Positions 34,101 to 44,982 of a stretch of 64,000 nucleotides of DNA are shown one piece after another. The translations under genes were made by a program, and so were the position numbers. Source of the stretch: Lepidodermella squamata (Eukaryota; Gastrotricha); the NCBI GenBank assembly GCA_047495785.1, contig JBLDXI010000045.1, positions 1 to 64,000 of the forward strand, in the 5' to 3' direction. The notes under the pieces are model-generated. The model ran no database searches. It had not been told where the DNA came from and saw only the letters and a list, made by a program, of their open reading frames with translations. Position 1 is the first letter of the stretch, and each line of letters begins with the position of its first letter.

Positions 34101-35374
34101 CGGCTCGCCTCGCCAGGTGACGTTCAACGTCGGCGCCAGTGAAAGCAGCATCAACGACCCGGACGAGGGCGTTTTCATTCAGGGCGAGTCGATTGACCTC
34201 GAAAACTTCATCGCCGGCCTCGATCACTACGAGGACGACGAAGATGACGAAGACGCCATCGATAAAGTCAAAGTCGTTTGCGCTACCTGCTTGGACAAAC
34301 CATCGATTCTCAAATCCTCTTCATCCACTGAAAACATGTGAGTTTTTCGGCCTTATAGCGGCGGAATTATTTATCATTTTTCTATTCAATTCGACTGAAA
34401 TTCGTCAAAATTAGCGTTCCTTAGTCCTCACTGAATTCAGCCGATTCTTCTTTAAATTTTATTATTTTAGGGTGGATTTTTACATTTTTATGAGTTCATT
34501 TCTAAAATTCTCCTCATTTCGGACAAATTTTTTGGCGGATGATGCTGCCAAGTTTTTTTTTGGCGTCTTCATTGGACTTATTTGACCTTAATCGATTGAT
34601 TATTTTCTATTTTTAGATGCGATGATCCTAGTCACAACACATTTGGCCGCCGGCGCAAGTCCGTGTCGTTCAGCGACAGAGTCGGTGAGTGCAAAGCAAT
34701 TTGGTCGCACTATTTCTCACGCACGCGTTGACCCCTGTTTTTTTTTATTGCTACTAGATAACCTTCCATTCCACAAAGCCGAGCCTGCTGCCGCTATTTA
34801 CAGGACCCTCAAAAACCGGCGTCGCCGCGAAAGGCGCCGCTCGGCCTGTTCCTCGCCTCGTGATAATAATGAAGCCATGTCGCCTGCCAGTGGCCAACAG
34901 GGCGGTAAGAAGCGGGCGCACGGCCGCCGCCGGACCGTATCGGCCAGTAGCTCAACTGCCAGTACGTCCAGCGTCGGCAGCAATAACGGCAGTTCCTCCC
35001 CGTCGTCAGCGTCGTGCGACGAACTGTCCCTCTCGGTCTCACTCGACGACGCGATCAGCGAACCGCTCGAAAAATCTTCCTCGCCCCGGTCGCAACCCGA
35101 TCGCCAGAGTGCGCCCAACGAGCCGCTGAGTGCTCATGACAGCGGCGTTGGCGATGACCTGGCCGCCCCGCCGTCCCCCAGCGAAAATCACCTTAAGGTG
35201 GACGAACCGAAAAAATCATCGGCTGTTACGGCAGTTTCGAAAAAAGACGAGGCGCCCTCATTTCGACCCGACACGATGCTGAGCTGGGAAAATGGCAAGC
35301 ATGAATCTGCAGCTCGCCGCACCCCTTTCGAGCTTTCCAACAGCCTGATGTTCGAACTCGATGCATCTAGTTGA
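31158..35374 (+). CDS. DNAAF2: Kintoun/DNAAF2 dynein axonemal assembly factor
   Basis: Exons 31158-31318, 31375-32785, 33904-34337, 34617-34684 and 34758-35374 are phase-consistent (896 residues; human 837). The N-terminal half is a PIH1 domain (VQFIHPHGAWAMKTQ; INIASNEIIGKP-like; LVIDVVFHPDT). It is followed by a Lys/Glu coiled region and a CS-like PIH1 beta-sandwich (IRLTIELPGINSAGEMKLDV, then LPLSYPVDEANSSAKFD). With HSP90 it pre-assembles ciliary outer and inner dynein arms in the cytoplasm. The tail carries SILK (about residue 657) and KSVSF (about 682), both PP1-docking consensus motifs, and a long Ser-rich region ending in MLSWENGKHE. The 1.1-kb intron 2 is GC-richer than its neighbours. 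The join from exon 2 to 3 is inferred from phase and from the fit of the tail. Confidence 0.85.
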
Positions 35375-37322
35375 AAAAAAAATGATTGAAACGACGGACT
35401 GAGATAATTGACTTGATAATTGTTCTGTTATTACGTATTATATACATTTATTTTGTCGATAAAACGGAAGAAAAACAAATTAAATTTGACTCGAGAAGCT
35501 GTTGTTGCGGCAGAAGAATAACGCGTTCTCCTTAATTTTTTTTCGCCTGGTTGTCCTACGACTAGGACCATGATGTTATGTTGCACAAATCACGCTGTTC
35601 TGCTGATTTTTGCTCGTCTAATCTTCATAAACAAATCGCTCTGTTTATTGGTGGGCCGTCTCAATTCTTTTTACATCATGATGTTAAACCCTCGATTAAC
35701 GCAATCATTTCTGTGTGTGTCTGATTATTTTTCTTTGCCTCTTCGTTTGTTGACCGAACACAAATAATTTACACCGTGATTTTGGGCCGCAAAAGCTGTT
35801 GTTTACCTTCTTTTGCTGTTAATCCTTCAACCTTCTTTACTTGAAATAATAATTCCAAGCCGCAAGAAAAATCCTGCTGCCGTCTTCTCGCTGTCATGGT
35901 ATACGTGCTTCGCGTTGTTGATACAGCAAAATCAGCTGTTTCTGTCGAATGATAACGATGAAACAAGGTCAATTAATTGCTCCGTGAATATTGTGTTATT
36001 ATTTGTCGCCGTCTAAGTTTCATCTGATTGTTAAAGCTTGATAAAAAAAAATAATGACAGATAATAGTGGGCGAATGAATGAAAATGCATTCAGAACGAA
36101 CGACAATATATAAACACATGTTTTCTTGATAGTCTTTCTAACGCTGCTGCATATGGTTGGCACACACAAACGCACACCTCGTTTTTTTCTCCTCTCTTTT
36201 ATTTGTTTTTTGTCAATGGTGGTTTTGAAATTCGTTGAATGTTTGTTCACGTGGGAAACAACCAGGGATCGAAGTTCAACACCTCTTATTGTTTGAATAG
36301 GGAAGAGATCTGCTTGTTAAGGTGGGTTCCCGTCGTCTATTAATGGCAAAGTTGTGATCGTATGAACTCGCAGTCAGTTTTGATTACTTATTACTACATG
36401 AACCGATGTTGTTTGGCAAGTCTTACTACGATGTAGAAACTAAAAACTCTGTGAACAATTCGTTAAACCAAAAGGCTAATATGCGGAAAGATTTGTTTTT
36501 TTTTTCTTATTTCGCCCCGCAGCATACCGGATTCTTTTTGGTTTACTACTTACGGTGTAGAGATATGGTTTTGTTATTGTTAAATTCATATATATATACA
36601 AATATAATTTACGCACGCCTGGAGGTGACTAACTTGCTGACTTGATTGGAATATTGCAGCTTGGTGCCAACAACGTTTTCGCTCTTCTTCTGCTCCGTTT
36701 GTTAATTCATGTGAATCAAAAATATTGGCATCAAAGATGTTGGAATCGAAGAATCATTGTGTTACCTGTTTGTGAAGTTATTCATCTCCAAGATGCGTAA
36801 AAAAGACGAAAAAAAATCGACTATTCAAAGTAATATAATGAAAAAAATGCATATATTATATATAATATTATGTATCTACGCGATGTGAACCCGATTTGAA
36901 AAGAACCCTGTAGATGTATTTGAATTGTGATTGTTTATTCTCGGTAGAAATTTCCTGTTCATGTAAGTATGTAACCAGATGCATTACTATTTGTTCATTA
37001 GGTATACCTATCTCGTTGATGTCGCCATAATTTTTACTCTCGACCAGCGTGGTGTGAATTTGTGCGTAATCACCTTTTCATTGTGCAGCGGTCTGTGTTT
37101 CTCTCACTTCGATGTAATAATATTATTATTATTTACTTATCGTAGAATTATATTACAGGATAATTATATTAATGATAATTATTATTAATAAAATTGTTAT
37201 TGATGAAAAAAAATCACGCGTTTTTCCTGGGTTCGGGTATATTTATTATTTGATCATCAGCATTTTTTCATTCAAAATATCTGGGAGGAAAAATGTGAGT
37301 TCGCCGAGTCTCAAGATCGCGT
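35375..37322. other. gap downstream of DNAAF2
   Basis: 1.9 kb of AT-rich DNA with homopolymers and short AT repeats (for example near 36590 and 37110-37200). No gene is supported. Confidence 0.4.
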
Positions 37323-37882
37323 TTACTTGATCAGCAGAGAGAAGATGACGCACAGATGTTCAGCGTTGTTGCCGCCGTCTTGCTTGACCTTGACAACTGT
37401 ACGCATCGGGGGAGCGTCGGTCGGGACGGTGATCTGCTCGGTGTAGGTGTAGGTCTTTCCCTTAGCAACGGGGCACGACGGGCTAACCGATTGGCAACCA
37501 TCCTTCAGCTTGATACCTTCCCATTTAACCTGGAAAAAAGTTGAAACGTAATGAAATTCCGTAGTGTTTTAGCTATAACGTACCTGGGCACCGTTAAGGA
37601 TAGCGAAAAACTGGGTCTTGAGGGAGCTATGGGCACCCCCAGAGATGTAATCAGCCTTGATGGTATAGGTTTTACCCCTGCATTATAAATATTAAAATAT
37701 AGACAATGATTTTTTCAGAATTTATCTCGATACCTCATGAGGGTAGGTGTAGCTTTGTTGTCAGAACCTTCCACGACGATCTTTTTGACAGTGGACGAGC
37801 CGCATGAACGGAACTTGACATTGGCCAGGGCCAAGTCGCAGCCCAAAACAGCAGCTAGAGCAATAAATGCCAGAACTTTCAT
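37323..37882 (-). CDS. ML-domain (NPC2/MD-2-like) secreted lipid-binding protein 1
   Basis: Exons 37882-37734, 37677-37584 and 37529-37323 give 149 residues. A signal peptide (MKVLAFIALAAVLGCDLALA) precedes the mature start NVKFRSC. ML-family marks are GKTYTIKADY, the CQSVSPSCPV loop and an AEHLC C-terminal strand. Only four mature cysteines remain, matching two of the three NPC2 disulfides; the first small loop disulfide is absent. ML proteins carry sterols or other lipids in a beta-sandwich cavity and are secreted or lysosomal. Introns lie after LMR (phase 2) and after NGAQ (phase 0). This copy lacks the phase-1 intron after the first Cys that its three paralogues share. A TATATA lies only about 20 bp before the ATG. 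Confidence 0.88.
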
Positions 37883-37977
37883 TTTTAAAAGAAACGCTAG
37901 TCCTATATATGAAAAATAATTACAATCATTAACAATTTAATCATGTACAAAATTCTGGATGAAACAATACAAAACGA

Positions 37978-38491
37978 CTATTTTATGTTCAAAGAGAGAA
38001 TCAGGCAAAGGTGGTCTGTGTTGCCTGATGCTTGGATCATTTTAACAACAGCTCGCATTGGAGGCGCATCTGCTGGGACGGTGAATGTCTCGACGTAGGA
38101 GTAATCGTGGTTACTGACGATCGGACATGTCGGCGTGGTAGCAGCGCATCCGGGTGCCATTTTCATCTCCCACGGAACAGCTATGCCGTTCATAATCGCA
38201 TACCAGTTGGTCTTCAATTTCGTAAAACCATGAGACTTCTCGCTTGACTTGTAATCCACCTTGATCGAGTAGGTTTTATTGCGGTAAATTGTCGGCGATG
38301 CTGTATTCTCAGTTCCTTCGATAACCACTTTAGAAACAACTGCGAGGCCTGTTGGAAATAACAAATGGGATGAAAACAAATCACTTCGATTGATTTTATT
38401 GCCACTTACCGCATTTCCGAAATTTAATCGCCGCTGAAACCAGGGCTAATCCGGTCAGGAAATGCAAGACGGCTAAGAAATACCTACTCAT
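37978..38491 (-). CDS. ML-domain secreted lipid-binding protein 2
   Basis: Exons 38491-38410 and 38348-37978 give 150 residues. The signal peptide (MSRYFLAVLHFLTGLALVSA) leads to IKFRKC, where a phase-1 intron interrupts the Cys-Gly. The core has NKTYSIKVDY, PGCAATTPTCPI and TDHLCLILSL, with the same four-cysteine pattern as its neighbour. It lies about 95 bp upstream of ML protein 1 on the same strand, so the two are a tandem duplicate pair, although their divergence is large. It has an N-glycosylation-like NKT in the first core strand. Confidence 0.87.
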
Positions 38492-40424
38492 AGTTCAGTC
38501 GGAAATTAGCCAGTGACGGCTGTGCTACGACATTGGCACGGTTAAATACCATTGGCAACCGTTAGATAAGGCATTACTTTGGCGGCTTCAAGAGCTTTAC
38601 TGTGATGGCTTTCACGTCTTCCTTTGATGCGAGTCGCGTGCTTTATCGAATTTTCCGTTCTCACGCTCGCGACTGTTTACTGATCGCGCGCCGTGTCGCG
38701 TCAAGAATACTTGATATCTCGCCGATTTATAGATGTTGCATAACTACAGCTCGCCGTTGAATCGAAAAATGAGGTGAAAATCATACGCATATCGTGGAGT
38801 GAAAATCGAGGCTATTTTGCTTTCCCCCATTTTTTAGGTGTGAATGGATAGTTGTCATAACGAGCGGTGAATTCATTGACTGGCTGCGAACACACCTGTT
38901 GAAGTTAATTATGCGAGTTCAGCATAGAGCGCTGGCTCAATCGAGAATGATCATTTACGGCTCTCGTATAGGGTGAATTATTTTTCATACACCCCAAGTG
39001 CGCTCGTTAAAAGTGCGTGTGATAATTTATCCTTCCATTTGGCACTGGATGCGAATCAAAGTTACTGAGTTATCAGATTCCGATTTAATTACCGAGTTCG
39101 TCATGAAGCTCATTAGAGCCGTGCGTATTTTTATCATTATCGCTCAGTTTTTCTATCCTCAATCTTTCTAGGCTAAAATCAAGTCCTGGATTTCTATTGC
39201 GATTAATAATTAACCACTCGCCTTGATTATAAATTAGAATTCACTGTAAACACTTGGAAGAATAAATACCCTTGGGTATAATTTCTTTAAGATCATAGCT
39301 TATATCCAAAAATAAAACATTTGCCATGGTGGTTTCAATTTTATTCTTTCTTTTTCTCATTATTGATCCAACAGCAGACAAATGATGTTAGGCTTTCCAT
39401 GATCGTTACAAAAATGGACATTTTTTACGAAACTAATCCTTCTTCCGTAAAAGGAGCGAACGAAATCCGCGGATCGTACAAAAAATAAGTAGAAACAAAT
39501 AAGTTAATAAGCCGAAAAATTCACTTAGTACAAGTCAAATCGCCTATAATAATTAATAATAATAACGAATGAGAAGGCTAAGAAATTACGTAAGACACAC
39601 CAGTTGTGAGAAAGAGAGAGAAGAGAGCGCGCAAAAATTCGAATAATAACCAGAAACAATTGTAACATGATATTTCTCAAGCAGTCTAGCACGAGTACGA
39701 TCAAAAACCACGAACAGATTCAACAAATAAAAGATGATACACATTTTATCAACTCACAGCTATTGTGTTGCGTTTGATTATTTTTTAAAACAAATGTCAC
39801 GTTGTAATGTTCAAAAGTCGACGAATCATTTTTTGTATACTTTACACAAAGCTGAGATATACAGGAACAGGGCAGTGTTCACTAAAAGATAATTTTTCTC
39901 AGCAATTTATCAAACAACTCGTATTAGTGTACAACAAAGTCGGTAAGAATTGAGTAAACTAATGATCAGCAATAGATTATCAGAGTTTGCAAACAACCAA
40001 AAACATAACGGCAGTTGATGAGGAAATCTAGATCTCACTCAGTCGAACGAATTATTGAAAATTATAATAGGGCTAATGGCATATTTTTTGACAGGATCAG
40101 TGGAAAAATTGGGTCTAAGATAATGCATTTTGACCAAGAAATTTGATTAATTATGCCTATTGACTAATTGCAAAATTGCCCATCGTTTCTTCGTGTTTTA
40201 TTAATATTAGCACAATCAATCGATCGTATCAAAAGTTCTTGATAAAAATAAATCATATTAGACCCACAGGTGATGCATTATTAAAATCACAAAACCTGCT
40301 GCTGCTGCTGCTGCTTGGGTAACATTTACTAGGTAAAGAAGGTGGTTCCGTATCACCGGATCACTTGAATGGCAAAATTAGGGAAATACTAATAATAGTG
40401 ATCATAGCAGATCGATCAATTTTT
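38492..40424. other. gap between ML gene pair and GTPBP2
   Basis: 1.9 kb without a supported exon. It includes the 5' flank of ML protein 2, the probable GTPBP2 3'UTR, and a GCT trinucleotide run near 40298-40315. Confidence 0.4.
38543..38550 (-). promoter_or_regulatory. TATA-like element of ML protein 2
   Basis: On minus, CCAATGGTATTTAA lies about 55 bp before the ATG, combining a CCAAT core and a TATTTAA. The position suits a short 5'UTR. Confidence 0.45.
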
Positions 40425-42324
40425 TCATTGAAACGATGGCGGTGCTTCGGTTGGAGAAGTGCCAAAAAGATCGGCATCCTCCTCAGGTGGCAGCGTGATT
40501 TGCTCGATCTTTTGCAAGGGGTCGTGCAGTTCGGTTACGTAGCCCAATGCACGAAAAGCGTGGCGGCGAATGAAGAAACGATCGCCGACTTCAATGAAGC
40601 CAGGTCGCTCAACAAAATCGATCGTGCAGATGTACCGCGTCTGGCATAGCCAAGGTGAGTTGGTGCTGTTGTTGCTATCAAACGGCACTTGCTCGTCGAT
40701 TTTCTCCAGGCGCAAACAAGCGACTGTTTGACAATAGCCACCGCGATGCAACTGAACCGCGATTGGCGCAGTTAATGTTGAAAGCGCATCCATTGAGGTC
40801 GATTGCTGATTTGGACCGAATGCAGCGAAAGGCTGGATAATTGCTGAGAATCGCCGGGTAGAAAGCGGCTCAACGCTCAGTGAAAGCAAAACGGAGCCCT
40901 GAAAAACACGATTATGTTTAAATATTATAATATTTTTTTTACAATAAACCAACCCTCTTCAAGTGCAATGCTTTCGATGGTTCTTCAAAATCAAGACAAA
41001 TCGCGGCGTATTGGCCAGGTCTGACTATTTCGACCGGGTTTCGGCTCCAATGAAGCGATCGGACTTTTGCCAGAGAATAATTACCTTCAGCATCTGGTCC
41101 CACTCGTATGACTTGTTCAATATTCAAGAGGCCGCTAGTCAAAACACCGCCGACAACGACTCCAACAGACTGGATATTGAAGACTTCGCGTACATAGAAG
41201 ACGCTGTTCACGTCACCAAGAGTGCTCAACACGTTATTCACACGGTGACGAGGCTCAAGAGCGTGGAAGAACTGTGTCAAAAGTCCAACTCCATCTCCAG
41301 TTACGCTTGATATAGAAAATACGGGCAGCAGTGTTTTGTTGCCAAGAGATAACTCCTTCGCCATTTTGACAGCATCGTCAGCTGAGTGAACGATGAAAGG
41401 TTCGAGATCAGTTCCAATGGCACGACAGCTTTGCGCCAGAGGTTCAATGACTTTATCAGTGTAGTATTTATCGATGCCCTCTTCGTAGGCAGTTGACGGA
41501 AGAAGATCTTTTTTCGTAATCACGGCAAAGACTGAAATATCGAGTGCTTTTGCTATTGAAAGATGTTCGTAGGTTGAACAGACAGGCCCGGAGACTGCAG
41601 AGATAGTTAAAGCTGCATAGTGAGGACTAAATCCTAATATGCCGTTTACAGTTGTTTTGAAATATTTACTGCATCCAGCAAGATCAACCATTGTTACAAT
41701 AGATGTTGAAGTATTCTGTAACAAGTCCGGATTGGATATTTGACCGTAATTCATAACACGGCCGTGATTGTCGAATCCAAGGACTTCGAAAGAGAAGCTA
41801 GACGTCCTACCAGTTTGCACTTCGTGAGGATGCCTGAAAAGATTCAGTCTTGACAATCCGCAACCATTATCCAACATTCCGGTACTCAATACGCCAAGAA
41901 GTGTTGATTTGCCAGCATCGATCGCACCGAGCATAGCCAATCGCACCTCGGAATGAGCGACACCGGCGTGTGGTAGGCGGCGAACAACAACTCTAGCAGC
42001 CCACCGACCGGAGGGTGTTCGAGTTCTCGTTAACGATGTTATTTTCGCATTTAATCTTTCGGCCATTTGTGTCACAGTTCTCAGAGAGTAGTCCAATTCC
42101 GACTGAGATAATCCCTTCAAGTTGCCACAATCTTCGACACCAATCTGGTATACAGCTTCGCCATTTCCCTCTTCCAATCGCCAAAGCATTTGAGTTGTCA
42201 GATGCTCAAGACGAACGTCGGTCAGATTTACCAGCTTCAGCTTATACTCGACGTTTCCCTCTTGAGGTTCGGGAGGAAGCGACGGCGAGCCCTCCATAGA
42301 ATTTTGCAAGAAAGTTTCACTCAT
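40425..42324 (-). CDS. GTPBP2: GTP-binding protein 2 (GTPBP1/2 family translational GTPase)
   Basis: Exons 42324-40954 and 40898-40425 give 614 residues (human GTPBP2 602). The GTPase domain has G1 GAIDAGKS (about residues 133-140), the GTPBP2-type switch SRLNLFRHPHEVQTGRTSS, G3 DLAG followed by CSKYFKTT, and G4 TKKD. Two EF-Tu-like beta-barrel domains follow. Details such as RLNLFRHPHE and VLGFDNHGRVMNY favour GTPBP2 over GTPBP1. The family acts with Pelota in rescue of stalled ribosomes and in mRNA surveillance. G1 has Ala-Ile-Asp where most members have Asn-Val/Ala-Asp, and G3 has Cys instead of His after DLAG. That position is the catalytic-His equivalent of EF-Tu-type GTPases, so hydrolysis may differ. 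Confidence 0.93.
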
Positions 42325-43812
42325 TGTCAAAAAATATTAATAATGCAACATCTCAGTCTAAAATAGCAACCGACAACCGATGAGAGTGATTCGCTACGAC
42401 GATAATAGATATAGAATGATTGAGTATGATCGAGTATCACAAAACAAAAAGCCAACTTCAGTAATGCTCGAGTTGACGTTAGACACACCTTTCATAGGCT
42501 GAAACCAGGTAATCACGGTATGACACCCAAAACCGCAATATTGCGTCGATTTGCGTCAAAAGATAAGATGACCTCAGCTTTTTTCGCACCCAACTTTCCA
42601 TTCAAAATAAACGATTATTTTGAGAATCCATTATTTCAGTGTAAAAAATATCAAAGATTTATAACAATATCCAAAATAATAACCTGAAGGTCGCGAAATT
42701 CGAATAAAAATTACGCGGTTCTTTTTTTAGCAATGAACTTCTCTAGCGTTCGCTGTTTGTTTGCTATGTGGCTTCACACCGACAATTTTCACACCGACTA
42801 GCAGCTAACAGCTAACAGCTGATACAGAGCTATATTTGGACCGCAGTATTTGTTTCGTGTTTTGAGACTCTCTGATTTCTGATGGAAGTCGCATGTGAGA
42901 TTCTTTATACCCACAAATCCTCAAGTCGTAAGTATGTATGAATTACGAATTAGGAATAGCATTGATTCTTTACGCTCATGGCTATACAAGGTCAAGTTTT
43001 GTGTTTTGTATGCAAGTTGTATTATAACCTATAACCTATACCCTATCATCTTAAACTTGGAAGAAATCAAGCTTTGACATAGAAATTGTGTATCGTGCTC
43101 TGTGGAAATTCCACCGTAGTCTCACTGAAAGCTATTATGATTCCAAGTGAGCTGATGAATTATCTGATGCTTTTCACTGTCGAATGATGGCTTAACGCCA
43201 TGATATAAGTGTCATTTTAATGAAAAGATAGCAAACCATCAAATATATGACGTGTTAGTTTATTAGCAGTGCATCAATCCACTATCGTAACAGCACCTAA
43301 CACCGAATTATCCGTAACAGGTCTTCTCAACTTTTCAACCCAAGCTTCACCAGAGTTGGTAGCAGGGTCTAATATCCATCCATCCATCCATCTGTTAAGC
43401 AATTCGGTGAAAGATCAGTTTCCAACGTTTTGACTCGGGCGCCTGGCGCAAAATTACACTCTTTAATGTGTATTAAATAGGTCCCATCTCACCTTTATAT
43501 TTTTACATTTGCGAAAGCTTTCTTTTGCGTTCACTTATTTGGCACTTTTTGATAGGTAGCTTCAATTATTAATGACATCAGAGATCGTTAGCACTGAAAA
43601 TTGTCTTGCAACAATTTCTGCTCGTTTTTCACTCTTCGCTCTCTAGGAGCCGCGGGGTACAAGATAGATTCAAGAAAATAGTAACACAGATTACTCCAAA
43701 TATGACACCTTCTATTTAAACTCTTGATTAACATGGAATTATGCATGATTTTTCTTTTATGTTTAGAGCTTGCATTGATGTTGCATTGATTTTTCCCTTG
43801 ATACATTTGGCC
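42325..43812. other. divergent intergenic region between GTPBP2 and the ING gene
   Basis: It contains both promoters. An acceptor-like TTTATGTTTAG at 43757-43767 suggests a non-coding first exon of the ING gene. Short simple repeats occur (ATAACCT near 43025, ATCC near 43376). No protein is supported. Confidence 0.45.
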
Positions 43813-44772
43813 ATGCCTCGTCGTGCAAGAGATGCGGAGCCTTCGACATCCGCAGTCGTAGCAACTCCTTCTGCGTCTCCCCCTCCTTCGACTTCTTCTA
43901 TGGGCGAAACTTTGAAGGCACTGGACGAGCTGCCAAACGAGATACGGGAGAAGCTTGATGAAATGGCGAAAATGGACGAGCAATCATTTAAACTGCAAGA
44001 AGAAGCTGAATTAATGACGGCCACTTATATTAAAGGTGTGAAGCGCATGCCGCGAGCTAGTCGAGTAACCTCTAGAATGGCAATTCGTCGATTACATGAA
44101 AACAACTGCGATCTAGCTGATAAAAAAGTCATCATGGCTAGAGAGCTATCAGAATTTGTTGACAGTCATATTCAGAGGCTCGATGAATCCCTCTCTAAAT
44201 ACGAGGATGCGCTTTTTGAATATTTGGCCAACCCTAAAAACCACCGCCCTGCAAAACCAGATGGCAGCGACGAACCTAAATCTAAGAATCGGAAAGGCGG
44301 CCGGGGCAAATCGAAATCTTCAGAAACGCGTCCCGAATCTCCTCCTAGACCAATCCACAAGGAACTCACTTTGCTCAATCATTCCATATTGAAGCATGTC
44401 ATTGCTCAATCCGATGCTCCGAACGACAAGCTTAACGCGGGATCTATTATTCAGCAAACACGTGCGGGTCATTTTGACATGCCTTTAGATCCTCACGAGC
44501 CTACTTATTGTATATGCCATAACGTTTCTTACGGCGAAATGGTTGGCTGTGATAATCCTGACTGCGTTATTGAGTAAGCTCTATTTTACAAGCTTGAAAT
44601 TTAAGTAACTTTTTTATTGATTTTCAGGTGGTTTCATTTTGCATGCGTAGGTTTAACAGAACAACCTGATGGCGAGTGGTTCTGTCCTAGATGCGTTGAT
44701 TTCATGCCGAAATCTGATTCGAAACCTCCTAATGCTGTTGCGCCTCCTAAGAAAAGATTCGCGAGAAAATAA
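43813..44772 (+). CDS. ING-family PHD-finger chromatin reader (ING3-like)
   Basis: Exons 43813-44573 and 44628-44772 give 301 residues. The N-terminal ING helical-hairpin domain begins at [15 protein letters not shown] and includes [16 protein letters not shown], closest to the ING3 pattern. A Lys/Ser/Pro linker follows. The C-terminal PHD finger starts [17 protein letters not shown] and continues WFHFACVGL to WFCPRC; the intron splits it at the WFHF strand. ING proteins read H3K4me3 and target HAT or HDAC complexes (NuA4/TIP60 for ING3). I chose the ATG at 43813 because a splice acceptor lies between it and the in-frame ATG at 43741. The paralogue within the family is uncertain. Confidence 0.9.
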
Positions 44773-44982
44773 TCTATGCTTTGTTGTTGTAAATGTTTGG
44801 AGTTACGAAGATTTCTAACAGCGACAATTGTTATTTTTACGTTCCTTATAGAGGGATCTTTATATGCTACTTGACTTCTCTCGAATCATTAAACTCATTT
44901 GATTTGGCTGATAATTTTTGTATTTTTTTTCTAGAATTATAATGAATATTCAGGACACAGAGCGGTAGCGGCGTCTAGTTGC

